This document shows positions 23,476 to 35,688 of a stretch of DNA of 64,000 nt, in pieces. The stretch spans positions 3,155,001-3,219,000 of the forward strand of contig NC_135130.1 in the NCBI RefSeq assembly GCF_050908995.1, read 5' to 3'. Below the pieces are notes generated by a model. It had not been told where the DNA came from. It did not search any database and worked only from the letters and a program-made list of their open reading frames with translations. The position numbers and the translations under genes were made by a program. The DNA comes from Andrena cerasifolii (taxonomy: Eukaryota; Arthropoda; Insecta; Hymenoptera; Andrenidae). The stretch's first letter is position 1, and each line of letters begins with the position of its first letter.

Positions 23476-25117
23476 GGAAGCGAGAAACATTTCCTCTGTG
23501 ATTGGTTTTTCGCTTGGGTAATTATAGCTAATAGCTTGCGAGATACTTGACAGCAGGGATGATCCTCAGTAGTCACTTCGCTACGTGCTTAACGCTCCCA
23601 TCTTCTTTCCAGCTAGACGATATCCGCGAATGTGCGATTTGATCAATCCTGGACCTTCACGACTGAATGGGAAATGTGTCCAGGATTTCTGGAGATCAAC
23701 ATTTTTGAAATTGGAGTATAATCGTCATTGATATGGTACCTAGACTTTTATCGTTTGGGCATGACGTTAGGAACGAGGAAAGACATTCAACCGCTTCTTC
23801 AGTTAAAGTGTGACAATCTTCACATTCTAGATTTTGACAGGGAGGTGATGCAATACAGTAGGTATATTTTCCACCTAAAAATGGTCTAAAACGTGCATGG
23901 AACACAGTGGATAAATAGGGAAGCAAAGACCAGTGCAGACCAGTCTTTTCTGCGCATACTTAACAATTTGTGAGATACTTGACAATAAATCTTGTTTGAC
24001 GAAGGTTAAAGATCAACGTGTTAGCAAATAAGCAATGAATGCGAGGGACGATTTCATTTCAAAGTACTGAACAGAACACCCCATGATTGAGTTTATAAAG
24101 AGCGTTTTCCTTTTCGCTATGCGACGAACGAAAGTGTGAAATGCTTTTCTTAAAGCAACGTCGACTTAACTGTAAAAATATATTTTAATTACCGAGAGTT
24201 AGCTCGCCTTTCCCAGCTAACAGGTTAACACCGCGAATGCCCCGCTGTTACAAACAACCGCGCACCGCAACGTTCTCGGAACGAGAGGGAAGACCTCGAC
24301 CGATGAAACGCAAAACAGGGAAATACATAATTGCTCAGTCTATACAGCAAAGCAAACGAATGACGCCAATTGCGAACGACAGAGAAAACAGGCGCGACGT
24401 TCTGATAATTATTAAATTTGCCGAGCGATTAAATTTATTTGCCGTGACATTATTAACATAGCAAACTGCGCCATTTGAGCGCGCAGGCAAGAAGTGGCTT
24501 CAACGGTCCCTGATACCGTTCCTCTCGCTACAGAGATCGGCGTGACGATTATTCCAGTACGCGGTAGGTTCCCGAAATCACAACATTGCGGGTACGCCTC
24601 GAAGCGTCTTGGAATTTACAATGCTACCTGACCTTAGCCCTCCTACAGTTACCCTCATTAGTACGGATTTATCGATGATTTTTCCACGGTACAGGACCCC
24701 CCTCTCTCTCTTTTTGGACGCTTGCCTGCTCCTCTAGCGTCGAGACCATTTCCGGGGCGACATGATTCAGAGTTTGCACTCTTTTCGGTCGTAGTTGCGT
24801 AAGAGCGTGGTTGAGTACTTACGTGGAATAGTCTCGAAGTGTTACTCTTACTTTCCAACAAGCTTTTGCACAGAGTTGGTCGTTAACTGAATAAAAAAAT
24901 TAATTAAATAACGGATCGAATAAAAGCTGCTTTATTTGAATAAAAATTTCGCCCATCTCTGCTTTTATGAGGTGTTTGACGCTAATGGTTTGAAGGTGTT
25001 TGTATGTTCTAAGGGAGAAGCCTGTTTGTGCAAGTGGACTCGTGATGTAGGTGCTTGCATACCAAAAGTCTGGTGTGTTTGTTAGTAGAAGAAAATTACA
25101 CTCTCCGTCATGTCTCT
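23476..25117. other. Non-coding stretch
   Basis: Composition is mixed; 24140-24860 is less AT-rich with CpGs, and open frames on both strands are short. No gene, repeat end or promoter can be supported. Confidence 0.3.
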
Positions 25118-25346
25118 GAGGATAGGTGTTCCTGTCTGCGACTGGACGCACCGTCAGGAACTTCGCAGTCGATTATCTCGAAAATAAAGCGCGATATCGA
25201 AAAACTTTATTCCTTTTTCTCGACTTATTTACTTGTTATGAGTCGAAAAGGAAGAGTAACTTTTTTCGATATCGCGCTTTATTCTCGAGATAATCGACTT
25301 TGAAATTCGTGACGGTGCGGCCCGTTGCGGATAGGAAGATATACCT
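25118..25346. mobile_element. Palindromic MITE, copy 1
   Basis: The ends AGGATAGGTGTTCCTGTCTG, then GACTGGACGCACCGTC, are inverted as GACGGTGCGGCCC..CCTATCC..ATACCT. Nearly perfect inner arms include TCTCGAAAATAAAGCGCGAT and its complement. A second copy is at 46163-46372. Confidence 0.7.
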
Positions 25347-25359
25347 CATGCCTAAGCAG

Positions 25360-25600
25360 TGGCAGACTGGAAAGGGTGGCAGCTTGTCCAATGGCGAGTG
25401 GGCCCCGTGGGCCTGATGAAGTGAGGCCCCTTAAACATCAGACAATACTTTAAAAATGTTCATGGCCTTTTAGTAGCTTGAAAATATAATAGAAGCTCCA
25501 ATGTTATTACTGTATGCAGCTAAAATTTACCCTAATTTTTAATATTTTAAATATTTTTTTTAATATTTTTAGGCCCAGTCCAGCATTCTCCTGATTATGG
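25360..25600. mobile_element. Possible hAT-like end (CAGTGGCAGACTGG)
   Basis: GCAGTGGCAGACTGGAAAGG, followed by GGGCCCCGTGGGCC, resembles the CAGTGGCGGATTTAA end seen at 60231 with its own GGGCCC inner block. No opposite end or target-site duplication was found. Confidence 0.25.
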
Positions 25601-25793
25601 GATCGAAGTTGAAGGAGGTTATGACGTGATTCCCGCTTTGGTGAAATTAAAGGAGGAGTTAATCTTTATAAATCTATGAGAGTATTACTGTAATAAAGTA
25701 AAATTCGTATGGTTTCTAGTAAACTTCGGTAACAGGATGTTCTTTCGCTAAAATCTTTCAGGGTTGACACCACGGCAATGGCCCGAAAAGTAA

Positions 25794-26262
25794 AGGTATT
25801 TAAGTTATACGAATATCTTTATTTAAATTTATTTAAAGCATATTTTTGAGCTGTACAAAACCAGTAACTTAGGGCCGCAAACAATTTCCACTGACGTGGT
25901 TGACAATTTTCCGACGAAACGGTTCTTCGGAAATCAAAAAACCAAAAAGTTGTAGAAACTATATGCCCATGGCTATGTCACGACGGGTTCCATTTTGATA
26001 ATTTTGAAAAATGACAAAATGGCGAACCTCGGAAGAAAATTGTGAAATTTGGTTCTAGTTAAAATTAACCTCTTCCGTCGAAAAAGTAATAAAAGACCAA
26101 TCAAATCCCTGGGCGTGCCATAGCCATCCGCATATAGTTTCTAAAGCATCTGAGTCAGAAAACTGTCAACCAGATTTCTTGCAGCGCAAAGTTACTGGTC
26201 CTGTACAGCTTGTAAATCTGCTTTAAACAAATTTCAAAAAAGAAATTCGTACAACCTATATA
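25794..26262. mobile_element. Foldback element
   Basis: The left arm (ATACGAATATCTTTATTTAA, AGCTGTACAAAACCAGTAAC) is inverted at 26170-26262 (GTTACTGGTCCTGTACAGCT, then TTTAAACAAATTTC and ATTCGTACAACC). Arms are about 160 bp around a divergent centre. No coding capacity. Confidence 0.65.
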
Positions 26263-26660
26263 TCCAGCAAAAACTCCTGACCGTTTAAAAAAAACTCATT
26301 ACTTAATTTGCTTTTAATAAATTTCCAAAGATACCTGTACTGTTCAGCCCATTACCGTGGTGTCCCCTTTCATTTTGATCATCACTTTTCGCTACATTTG
26401 TACTTACTATACTAACTATAACATTATGTTCGCGCAGTACATCTCCAAAAAGAGAAAAAATCCAAACACTCTCATACATGTGAGACGTAATCGTGTCTCC
26501 CTTCCATTTCCCCATCTGTCATCATTTAGCCTTGAAAAAAAATCCCAAAAAATTCTTTCCACCCAACGAAGCTTTATAAATAGACGTCACCTATTCCTCA
26601 AACATCTTACAGTCTAGACTTCCACGTGCACAAATCACTCCCTTAAAACTCTGCCCCCGA
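26263..26660. other. Stretch with a TATAAATAG motif
   Basis: TATAAATAG at 26575-26583 lies just upstream of a CpG-rich block. The first CAGT-like initiator is at 26611, rather far. A + strand promoter is possible but weakly supported. Confidence 0.25.
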
Positions 26661-27350
26661 TTTCACTCAGCAATCGCTGTTGAAATACAGCCGCCTTCGC
26701 TTATCGTTAGAACAGCCTGTGTTCCATCTGAAACGCAGCAAGGAGTCCGCGAGTGTCTCGCAAAAATTCCCCCGGCACGCGTAAATCCCCCCGAAATCCG
26801 TCGTTGACCGAATTAACAAGTGGAGCAGCCCGCAGCGGCGCAACGAAACTCGGCGGTACGGAAATGAGTGCCGGGGAGAGGTGATAAAGGGAGAGGAGAA
26901 AGATGACGGTCCTGGGAGGCGAGCAGCAAAGCAAGGAACCGAGGGAACCGAGGCGCAAAACCTATGACGGATTAAGGCTTTCTTCCGCGCTGGAGGCGCC
27001 TGGAGCAACCGATTGACCTCCATATTCCCGGCTGCCTGAACCAGGAGCCGTTCTGAGCCGCTTAAGTAGGTAGGATTTGGTTTCCTGGAGCGTCGAGTGC
27101 CTCGGCCGAGCTCTTTTACGTGGGGGCACAAGGCGCCACCCGGTGTTTTTTTTTTCCCCCCTGTTTTCTCGCGCGCATAATCGCCTACGCGCTGCGACCC
27201 GTCGCTGCTGCTTTGATTCCGTCGCCGGCGGAATACGGCCGTTTAGTCCGCGGGGACTCCGCGGTTCGCGCAATGATCGCTACTCCATTTGAGGAAGTGG
27301 TAGAATGCAGTGTACGGGCCTTGCGGATGGTAATAAGACTCGTCTTTTAA
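26661..27350. other. CpG-rich island
   Basis: A GC/CpG-rich block with overlapping open frames on both strands (up to 154 codons on the minus strand, low complexity and no domain). It is best read as a promoter or regulatory island, not as coding sequence. Confidence 0.35.
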
Positions 27351-27444
27351 TGAATAACTCGAGCAGCGAGCTTCTCGTGAATACAGATTTTAATGTTTGG
27401 TATTTATCGTAAAGAACGTTTTCACTTGGGAAGAGGTACCTTTA

Positions 27445-28054
27445 TTAGGGTGCGTTAATTTTTTCAATGTTTGGATTTTAAAATCGACTAATGGAGAAAC
27501 TGTACAATTTCAGGTTGAAAATTAACCACTACTTAGCTTTAAGTTTTGGGTAATACATCATTTACCTAGTTGGAATTTCATTTGAAATTTTAGAACAATA
27601 TGAAAATTGCTAAATGTTTTTAAAAAATTAATAATTGAGCTTATGAATCGCAATAGAAGCAAACAAGATGTTGCTTCTTTGGTGGATTTTGTTAAGTAGC
27701 ATTAAATTTACTACATAGATGACACATGGCTAGATCTGTTGCTAAAGTTACATGTGTTTTCATTTTGTAATAAATACATTTCCATACATTTTCATGTGAA
27801 TGTAGTAAATACTAATTTCCACACATTTTTATTTTGTCTTATTTTACTTTAAGCAGTATATGAATATGTAATTCGTAGTTGAATCTTACTTAATTTCCAA
27901 TTTTTCCAACTGTGATTTGCAGTAGCTAAACCTAACACAAATCAATTTCTGAAATTATTTTCAGATTCAGGATTAAAAACAGCATTACTTTGTCACTAGT
28001 CACTTTAAAATTTTCAACAATTTTATATCTACCCACAAAATTGACACGCCCTAA
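27445..28054. mobile_element. MITE, copy 2 of a 0.6-kb pair
   Basis: The ends TTAGGGTGCGTTAATTTTTT and AATTGACACGCCCTAA are inverted repeats. The body matches 21920-22515. No transposase and no clear target-site duplication. Confidence 0.7.
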
Positions 28055-28636
28055 CCTATATTCTTTGAGTCAATGTTCGAAGAATTTAATGCAATTACAG
28101 CATTGCTATAATCGAATATTGCAATGTGATCTTTTAATTAGTTTTTAAAGTTACCTATATCGAGAACTTGGTATTCCACGATGACACTCAACGAGTTGAG
28201 AGTTTGACTGAGAAGGCACTCCTGTTAGAAATGTTAGCTGGGGTTATTAGAGATTTTTGGAGACATTGATGAATTGTAACCAAGTAGAGTCTGTAATTAA
28301 AATGTTTATATAAGTAATAAGGAATTCCATGTACTAATCAGTTTGATGTATAGAACAGCCAAGATTTGGCAGCACTTTAATGTTATTAATTATTAGTGAC
28401 CACTGCAAAATAGTCAGTGGGATACAGATGTTTCTAAAATAGGTAGTAAAGTCCAATTTTCTTTAGGAAGGGTAGAACTTTTCCGCATGTGTTTTCTTTT
28501 TGTAGCATATTTAGTGAATTTGGTAAATTATGTTGTGCTCTTTTCAACAGGTGGTTAAGATATGATTGATAGTTTATGACTGAGTTTTGTACGTCGCAAG
28601 AATGGCAGATATCACTGTGCAACAGTCATTTTGGTC
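28055..28636. other. AT-rich stretch, nothing recognised
   Basis: Unique AT-rich DNA with short open frames only. Confidence 0.3.
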
Positions 28637-29516
28637 TGTAAGATTAAATAGCAGTTTTTTGAGAAACTCAATTTTGAAAAAAAAACTGTAAGTTTCCAAC
28701 TTTGAACATCTTTTGTGTGGAAACAGTAATAGTTATTCGGTTGCTTGCGGCAAATTATTCTATGAACCCTCCCGAATACAACGATATAAGTTATTGGTGC
28801 ATTATGAACATTTAAATATGTTTAAGCAACGATGAAAGGGAAAAGAACACCCGAAATGCACCCACTTTTGCAGATATATTTGAATTTATTTCCAAAACTA
28901 AGGGTCTAGGAGAAAATCTGACTACTCCACGCGACGCGGCAGACATTTTTCCTTCGGAAAGCATCAACAGAAGTGATAAGACACATTTAGTTTTCAATAC
29001 AGAAGCGAAATAGTTTGGCGAAAAGTGCGGCGCCGACAGTGGTAGTCAACGGCGGCGCGCGATACACTGCGGCTCCGCGACACACAATCGCTAAACGCGC
29101 GTGACTACCACTGTCGACGGCACACGTTTTGCCAAACTATTTCGCTTCTGTATTGAAAACAAAACGTGACTTACCACTTCTGTTGGTGGTTTCCGAAAGA
29201 AAATTTTCTGCTGCGTCGCGTGGAGTAGTCAAATTTTCTCCTAGACCTTTAGTTTTTAAAATATATAGCAAGATATCTGCAAAAATTCAATAATAACTTA
29301 TATCGTTGTGTTCGCGAGGGTTCATAGAATAATTTTACAGACCATGCAATCGAATAAGTATTATTGTTTGAACACAAAAGATGTTAAAAATTGAAAATTT
29401 GCATTTTTTTCAGAATCGAATTTCTCGAAAACTGAGGGTGATGGCGATAAACGGTTTGGGGATTCGTTTTCAGTGCACAAAAATCTATAAAGACGGCTAT
29501 TAAATGTTACAGAACA
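28637..29516. repeat. 0.88-kb palindrome (foldback element)
   Basis: The left arm runs to about 29055 and the right arm starts at about 29100. The inner arms match closely (GACAGTGGTAGTCA against TGACTACCACTGTC; CAATACAGAAGCGAAATAGT against ACTATTTCGCTTCTGTATTG; TAGGAGAAAATCTGACTACT against its complement). The outer arms are more diverged and interrupted. The central loop is CpG-rich (GGCGGCGCGCGATACACTGC). No coding capacity and no target-site duplication identified. Confidence 0.75.
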
Positions 29517-30500
29517 GAAAAAAATTCAATTTTGTTGGACAGTGTGTTTGAATCAGTTTTGGTGATTAGCTAGAAGTGTGTCCAGTTCGTATGGCCTATT
29601 CTTACTCGTCCCACTATAACTTGGTCTTGAAGAGGTTTACTCAATATTCACGCTGTATAATAAATGTTATTACTGTGGGGGGTATTTAATTAATAACTAA
29701 AATTATTTAAAACAGCGTAAAAAAACACATCTAACTGATTCAGACCAAATTATAGTCTGAACTAAATCACTGCTTTACAAATATTAATAACAAAATCTTA
29801 AACACCAATAAATATTTACGAAAAAAGAATAACTAAATATAAAACATTAATAATCCAATTCATTCATTCTGTAAATTACAAATTCGCGCGCAAACCACTC
29901 ATACAGACAGACAACATGCCAACACAAAACCCTACATTACTTTCAGTAACCATTGCTGTGCTCCTCATTGAAAAAAAAAAAACTCGAGTTTTATTTATTC
30001 TTATAAATTATTCATTCAGATGCAACTGTCTTCTACAACTTTTTCTTGCATACAGAAGTAATTCCGCTTCTTTTAATACTGCTCACACTTTTAAAGTTAA
30101 ATATATATCTTTATATTACTATATTGAACACAAGGTCGAAACGTTTTCAGCATTTTTAAAATTCTATTTAACCCAAAACCATACACTACTGATAATGCAG
30201 GATCCCTAGGTCATTTTACTTTTTTCATGCCAGGGATGTTGTTAAAAAATTGAAATATGATGTAGTCCACTTGAAATTAAAGAAGGGGAAAGCTTTAAGT
30301 CAAGTTTCGAATTTCTGTATAAAATACACCCCTTTGAATTTTCATATTTTTTAATCAGAAGATTTCGGATATTTAAATCATATTTGAAGTTTATCAAAAT
30401 CTTAATACCAACTACAAATAATTATCTATTTATCGTATTTTTAGAAGTTTATTAAGATCCAGAACAAGAGGCGTAATAGAATTATTTCTAAGCCCTGCTA
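29517..30500. other. AT-rich stretch, nothing recognised
   Basis: No supported exon. An open frame of about 97 codons at 29916 is low-complexity and without a recognisable domain. Confidence 0.3.
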
Positions 30501-31030
30501 ACAAGGGAACACCGCGAACCCGGACTCACCGATTGGAACGCAACTTTATGGGTTTTTAGGGTGATTCAAAACAAGACCAACGGTGTGTTTCATTTGGGCC
30601 TTATCGCCCTTTAACGGGGTGAAAACTAACCTCAAAGTGAAATTGGCACTTCCACTTTTTCGCGTATAACTCCCAAAGTACAACAGACAGAAAAAAATGT
30701 TTCAAACAAAAGTTCAATGCTGCAATAAGCGCTACAAAACTCCGTTAACAAAATTTTGAAAACAGTTTTTTCCGTCAGTTATATATTTTTTTTAAACTCT
30801 CTTCAAAGTTTTGTTAACGGAAGTTTGTAGCGCTTATTGCACCATTAAACTTTTGTTCGAAACATTTTTTCCTGTCTGTTGTACTTTGAGAGTTATACGC
30901 GAAAAAGCGAAAGTGCCAATTTAACTTTGAGGTTAGTTTTCACCGGCTTAAAGCGCGATAAGGCCCAACCGAAGCACACCGTTGTTCTTGCTTGGAATCC
31001 CTCTAAAAACCCACAAAGTGGTTCTCTTGT
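30501..31030. mobile_element. Foldback MITE, ACAAGGGAAC ends, copy 1
   Basis: The ends ACAAGGGAACACCGCGAACC and GGTTCTCTTGT are inverted. The arms contain CACTTCCACTTTTTCGCGTA / ACGCGAAAAAGCGAAAGTG and AATAAGCGCTACAAA / TTTGTAGCGCTTATT. A TA-like base pair borders both ends. A diverged, end-less relative is duplicated at 58341-58880. Open frames are repeat by-products. Confidence 0.7.
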
Positions 31031-32262
31031 AAGTGCACATAATACAGATTTTGAGTCACTGTATCGTGTTCTTCGAAAGAAATAATAGAGATCCAATTGG
31101 AGTTCAACATCGGGCAGGATAAAACTAAATGTCTGATTCCCGAAACGAATCCGTTTAGCCCGGGGCATTTAACTCTAGAAATTCAGTTATTCCAGCTGCG
31201 TGTCAATAAATTCAAGCGAGCCATGTCGCAATTTCTCCAGTGACACGCAAGAAGATTATTAAACTTCAAAATTATTCGCGTCCTCGTAACTTCGTCGTCC
31301 TTTATCGCCGCTTTGCTCGTTCCTCGGCGATAACGGGCACGGCACCACACCTTCTATGGACACGTGGAAACCGAAATATGGTAATTCGAAGTCCGAAGGA
31401 TCCTAAGACACTCGTATTGATCGGCTTTGTACTCTTTCGCAGAGAGATACTGAAATATAGCGAGCTTCCTCCGAGTTCCGAATAAATTACGAACGGTGGC
31501 TGGCCAATTTACTAATCAGTCCGTCCGCATATTAAAGGAGGATTCCTCAGCGACAGCAAAATGGTACACATGTAGACACATGTGTCTTCGTGACGGTCAC
31601 CAGTTTTTCGACATCGTTCCTCTAAAAATTGACGGACCGTTCCTTATCTCGTGCGCATAAATTCCTTCCTCGACTCTTCTTGGCTCCTTCGGTCGTTCAG
31701 CGACAGAATCGCGCTTTCGGAGGCAGCTCGAGGCTAATAGCGAGAATTCTTTTTATCGGGGAAAAAAATTCGAGAGAATTCGGCGCTGAAGTAAGGACGA
31801 TTAAAAAATTATTAAAATTTCCTCGTTACAGTGTTTCTTCAGTTTCAAAATTTGGGACTTCAGGTTTCAGTCTGTAGAAACTGTGAGAATTCTTTGTGGG
31901 TTGTATTCAATGGAATCGATTCAAAGACTGTGTATTTTTTGGTCGAGAGATTAATTTTCGGAATTGTCAACCTTCTTCTGTGGCGCAAGTAGAATAATTG
32001 TTCAAGATGAGAAGTTTACGTTGTGCAATGTTTAAGGGAACATATTTACTGCGCAGTGAAATGCTGCGTTCTCAGCGAAGTTTCAATTGAATTTGGTTTA
32101 TTTTCACAAAGATTTTTTTACTCTGAGATAAAAATTCTGGAGGTGGTAAATCAGGCACCTATTTCTTGATTAGCCCTATTCCTAACGAGAGTGATCTGTT
32201 TTTAAATATATCACACTAAATGAGTTTGGTACAATAGGCTTTACACTTTGAAAGTAATTAGG
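31031..32262. other. Non-coding stretch
   Basis: The part at 31230-31880 is unique with CpGs and short open frames on the + strand that lack a recognisable domain. ACACATGTAGACACATGTGT at about 31567-31586 is a near-palindrome. Otherwise nothing. Confidence 0.3.
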
Positions 32263-32264
32263 TA

Positions 32265-32614
32265 AGGTGAACGTCCCAATTTCTGCTCATGTCGTATTTT
32301 TCTCATTATTATATGCGTCACGTTTGTACTATAGTTGCAACAAAATAATTCTAAATTATTTAAAAGCTTGGGGCAATACAGACATCGCTATTTTTCATGA
32401 GCAGAAACACGGACATTTAGAGCATTATATATTTAATTACAAATTACTAACAGTTAAACATCTTGAGATATCTTTCTTAAATAGTTTTTGAATTGCTTGA
32501 TTTGTTATTAAAAAATTAATCAATTATTCCGCAAATTTTGATCAGAAACAAATTTTTTACACCTTCTTTATGATGAGTTACCTCTTAAATCAGCAGAAAT
32601 TGGGACATTCACCT
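32265..32614. mobile_element. MITE with AGGTGAACGTCCCAATTTC ends
   Basis: AGGTGAACGTCCCAATTTCT and AGAAATTGGGACATTCACCT are inverted over about 21 bp with one mismatch. TA lies directly outside both ends. About 350 bp. The GTCCCAATT block is shared with the 42161 element. Confidence 0.75.
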
Positions 32615-32805
32615 TACTGTCAACAAAAATGTGGCGTCTTGTATTAATAATTACTAGAGTTTCCTAGAATCTTTCCTCTAAACTATATGTTGTTAAGCAG
32701 CGCTACCCTTTTATAAAATAATCATTGGATGGCAAGGAATGGTTAACTAAAAAGGAAGTGTATTTATCAGTATGTACACAGTTTCATATCAGTTCTTTAT
32801 TTAAT

Positions 32806-32918
32806 AAATAATGTTAATTTGAAGTATGGTAATTGAGTTTATTGTTACTAAATAAATATTAAAAATTGGCACTATAATAGCCAAAAAAATATGTACCTTG
32901 GAGAAACTTTTCTAATAT

Positions 32919-32970
<52 letters not shown>

Positions 32971-33106
32971 TTTAATAAATAAATATTAAATATATATATA
33001 AATATTTTATATTTATATATATATATTTAATATTTATATATATATTTAATATTTATTTAGTAACAATAAACTCAATTACCATACTTCAAATTAACATTAT
33101 TATATA
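32806..33106. repeat. Large hairpin enclosing (CT)n(TA)n microsatellites
   Basis: The arm at about 32806-32866 (AATGTTAATTTGAAGTATGG, then TAATTGAGTTTATTGTTACT) is inverted almost perfectly at about 33045-33106. The loop holds (CT)n at about 32921-32938, (TA)n at 32939-32966 and further TATA/AAATATT self-complementary runs. Confidence 0.85.
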
Positions 33107-33721
33107 TATATATTATTTCTGTCACATTTCAATGTGACTTTCCGAAGGTGACAAATTTTAATATTCTCAACGAAATTTTATTGAAATTAACATCTATTAT
33201 TAACAATAATACAACTGAAATAACAATACTAATAAATTAGCATTGATTACGTGAAAATTTCTCGTTGCAGGAGCTAAGTTTTTCGTAAATTTTGTTGAAA
33301 TTAAAGTCTATTTTAATTGATTACATTAAAATTTCTAGTTGGGCGAGCTAAATTTTTCTTATATTTCATTTAAATTAACTTCTATTTTAATTAGTCGGTT
33401 TTCAAATATATTCCTAAGGAACTGCATTAACTTCATTTTTTTACGTTTCTAAAGTTAATTATACTTTAAACAAATATATACCGCAAAGAAACACCACCAC
33501 GAGCCAAGGATTCCCGTGTAAATATGGAGAGGCTAACACTTTATACATTTATTCTACAATTTCTCAAATATCATTTCCACCAAATTCCAAGTTTACTCCC
33601 AAAAGGTAACAAGTCAATTAATTACGGTGGCCATATTCTTAACCCTGCCAATCCGGGGAATTTTAAAAGAAAAATTTTCAAAAACAATTTTTCCCCATCA
33701 ATATTTATTAATCCTCACTAA
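33107..33721. other. AT-rich stretch, nothing recognised
   Basis: Two related short segments occur: GATTACGTGAAAATTTCTCGTTG..GAGCTAAGTTTTTC and ATTACATTAAAATTTCTAGTTG..GAGCTAAATTTTTC (read in parts, about 33245 and 33321), suggesting an old tandem duplication of about 76 bp. No gene. Confidence 0.35.
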
Positions 33722-33900
33722 TATATAAAAAGTGAAACGTTGCCTATTTGTTTGTCCTTCTTTCACGCCTAGACGGCTAAACGGATTTCAATGAAATTTT
33801 GAATATACATTACACAGGTCCTAGATTAGATAATAGCCCTTTTTTGTTTTGAAAACATCATAAATAATTCCCTGGTGAAACCGGATAACGGGTTAGCTAG
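33722..33900 (+). mobile_element. Possible Helitron-like 3' end
   Basis: The segment ends AACCGGATAACGGGTT (arms AACC/GGTT), AG, then CTAG followed by T at 33901. A short hairpin just before CTAG|T fits a Helitron 3' end, but the hairpin is weak and the 5' limit is unknown. Confidence 0.35.
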
Positions 33901-33974
33901 TTTGATATAAATCTTCAGAGATATAACACAGTAACTGCACCAAACCAGTTACCTTATAATTTCCCACGCGCTTT

Positions 33975-34403
33975 ATTCAACCCTTGGCAATAAGTTTTCG
34001 ACCAAACGCAATAGTACGAAGTCAACGAAGAACGCCACAATTTTTTGTACGTAAAACAATGCTGTATAAATATAAAACTCGTGGTTACTTTAAATTGGTC
34101 TAATATGAAGGAAATACACCAAACATAATAAAAACATTAATTTATTACCTACTAAAAAAAACAATAAACAAACGAAATGTTGCTTGGAAATAAGTATTTA
34201 GCCAACGAAAGCTCTGAGGAAAAAGTATTGGACCATATAAATTTGCTTAAAATCCACATTACCTAATATTTACACTGCGTTCCATATAAGAATAGACCTG
34301 CGTCGCTACCGATTTGCGACCGATCCGCGCAGCTCCCACGGATCTGACACACTTGATTGGTCGTAGCACTGTCGCGATTGGTCGTACCACTTCCCCTACC
34401 AAT
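33975..34403 (-). mobile_element. Decayed Tc1-like element body
   Basis: Starts with CAACCCTTGGCAATAAGTTT and ACCAAACGC, which resembles 9110-9130. An inner AAAAGTATTGGACCAT at about 34221 is in Tc1-TIR style. It adjoins the transposase fragment at 34404-34577. Confidence 0.4.
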
Positions 34404-34577
34404 TCACTGCCAATCAACAGCGTATCCCTGCGCGAAACGAGTACGCTCTAACGTGGAACGCAGTGTAGTTACATGTCCACGTGCACGTACAACCGCTTTC
34501 ATGCGTTTTGGCATTGATTCTATAATATTTTCGCATTCCTCAATTGCTTCGCGAAGGAACTCCACCCCAATTACCCT
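34404..34577 (-). pseudogene. Tc1-like transposase C-terminal fragment
   Basis: Read on the minus strand, an in-frame stretch of 57 codons ends at a TGA at 34406-34404. It contains ENIIESMPKRMKAVVRARG, the typical C-terminal motif of Tc1-family transposases (IESMPRR.QAVIKAKG in the family). A stop codon lies directly upstream of the fragment and no DDE catalytic region is present. It is a non-functional relic. The last residues (..QGYAVDWQ) extend past the usual family end, so the reading after RARG may be non-original. Family assignment is by motif recognition only. Confidence 0.75.
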
Positions 34578-34659
34578 TTAAAAATACATATTCCCTAGAA
34601 AACCACCGCCACGCACAATCGATTCACGTACAAATAACCATATTCGCACGTACACTGCG

Positions 34660-35245
34660 CAGGGACCTAACCCAGCACTCTGAGACTCTTCTCCCTCAAA
34701 CATCAATTCCACCAAATTTCACTGCGCCTCTGCCGTGGCACCCTCCGCCTCGTGGAAGCTTCCTCCACCGCGCGGCTCCTTCATAAAACAGTCCCCGAGC
34801 TCGGAGCACCACGGAACAAGCCCTTCGCATTTTTCAGCGCGGCGAAAATTACTCTATCGAACGGGGTCGGTGAAATGACCGCTCCTCTACTTCTAACGTT
34901 TCGAAGTTTACATGGACGGGGCCGGGGGAGGGGGAGAGGGGGAGAGGGGGGACTGGTGAATTATTACGCAGGGTTCACATGGCATCGACACTCGAGCGGG
35001 CAGAGGGACAGAGCGGCCGAGGGAGAAAGGGAGAGAAGAAGTGCACAGCAAAGGGAGCATCTGCCCGGGATGCATTCGGCGCTGATAGCTTTGTCGGCTT
35101 CTCGCTCGTACACGCTCCTACGCGCTGAGCCGCTTAAGAGACCTCTTCCTCGTCCTCTTTCTTCTTCTCCTTCGACGGTAACACTTCACAAAGGAGTGCA
35201 TGTATGTATATACAGTTACTCGCGAAATTCAGCGTACAGATAAGG
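34660..35245. other. CpG-rich island with G-runs
   Basis: GC- and CpG-rich. A G-rich run at 34919-34953 has at least four tracts of four or more G separated by one to three bases, so it could form a G-quadruplex. The 163-codon open frame is arginine/serine-rich by composition (GRGRGRGGEGG) and has no domain, so I do not call it a gene. Confidence 0.4.
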
Positions 35246-35688
35246 CGGGGAATATATTTGTTAAAAAAAAATATATAAAAAAGTTTGATTTTTTTTAACC
35301 AAGTTAATATTTATATCGTACTCTCGATTAATTACGAATAGGCATAAATGACGCACCCTTAAGTTTTTATTGAAAAGAATATATATTTTTCTTCATTGGA
35401 AGCACTTTTTTTGTATATTTTTTTAATTTCTTGATTTTTTTTAACGAACTCTATTTATTTTTAGATAAGTGGGAATTTTTTTTCGGACTATTTATATTGA
35501 TTTTCATTTGAAATTTAGTAAATTCAGATTTATAATCCACTATTTATGCGACACTCTTACTTAAATGGCCAACCACTGTGCTCTTTGCGGTACACAAAAT
35601 TGAGTGTGCACGTGAAAAGGAGTAGTACATATGTATAGGCAGTAGCGAAATACACCAGCGCTTCGCTGCGGGCCTAAGAGACATTAAG

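Noticed and set aside
26667..27131. 154-codon minus-strand frame
   Set aside because: GC-rich island with competing frames on both strands and no recognisable motif.
28884..29200. Palindrome considered as a microRNA precursor
   Set aside because: The arms are far longer than a microRNA hairpin and look like a foldback repeat; long hairpin siRNA remains possible.
30893..31168. Frames in the 30501 foldback
   Set aside because: They follow the inverted arm and have no counterpart in the duplicated relative at 58341.
34752..35243. 163-codon + strand frame
   Set aside because: Composition-driven (G-run gives GRGRGRGGEGG), no domain and no splice or promoter support as a coding gene.
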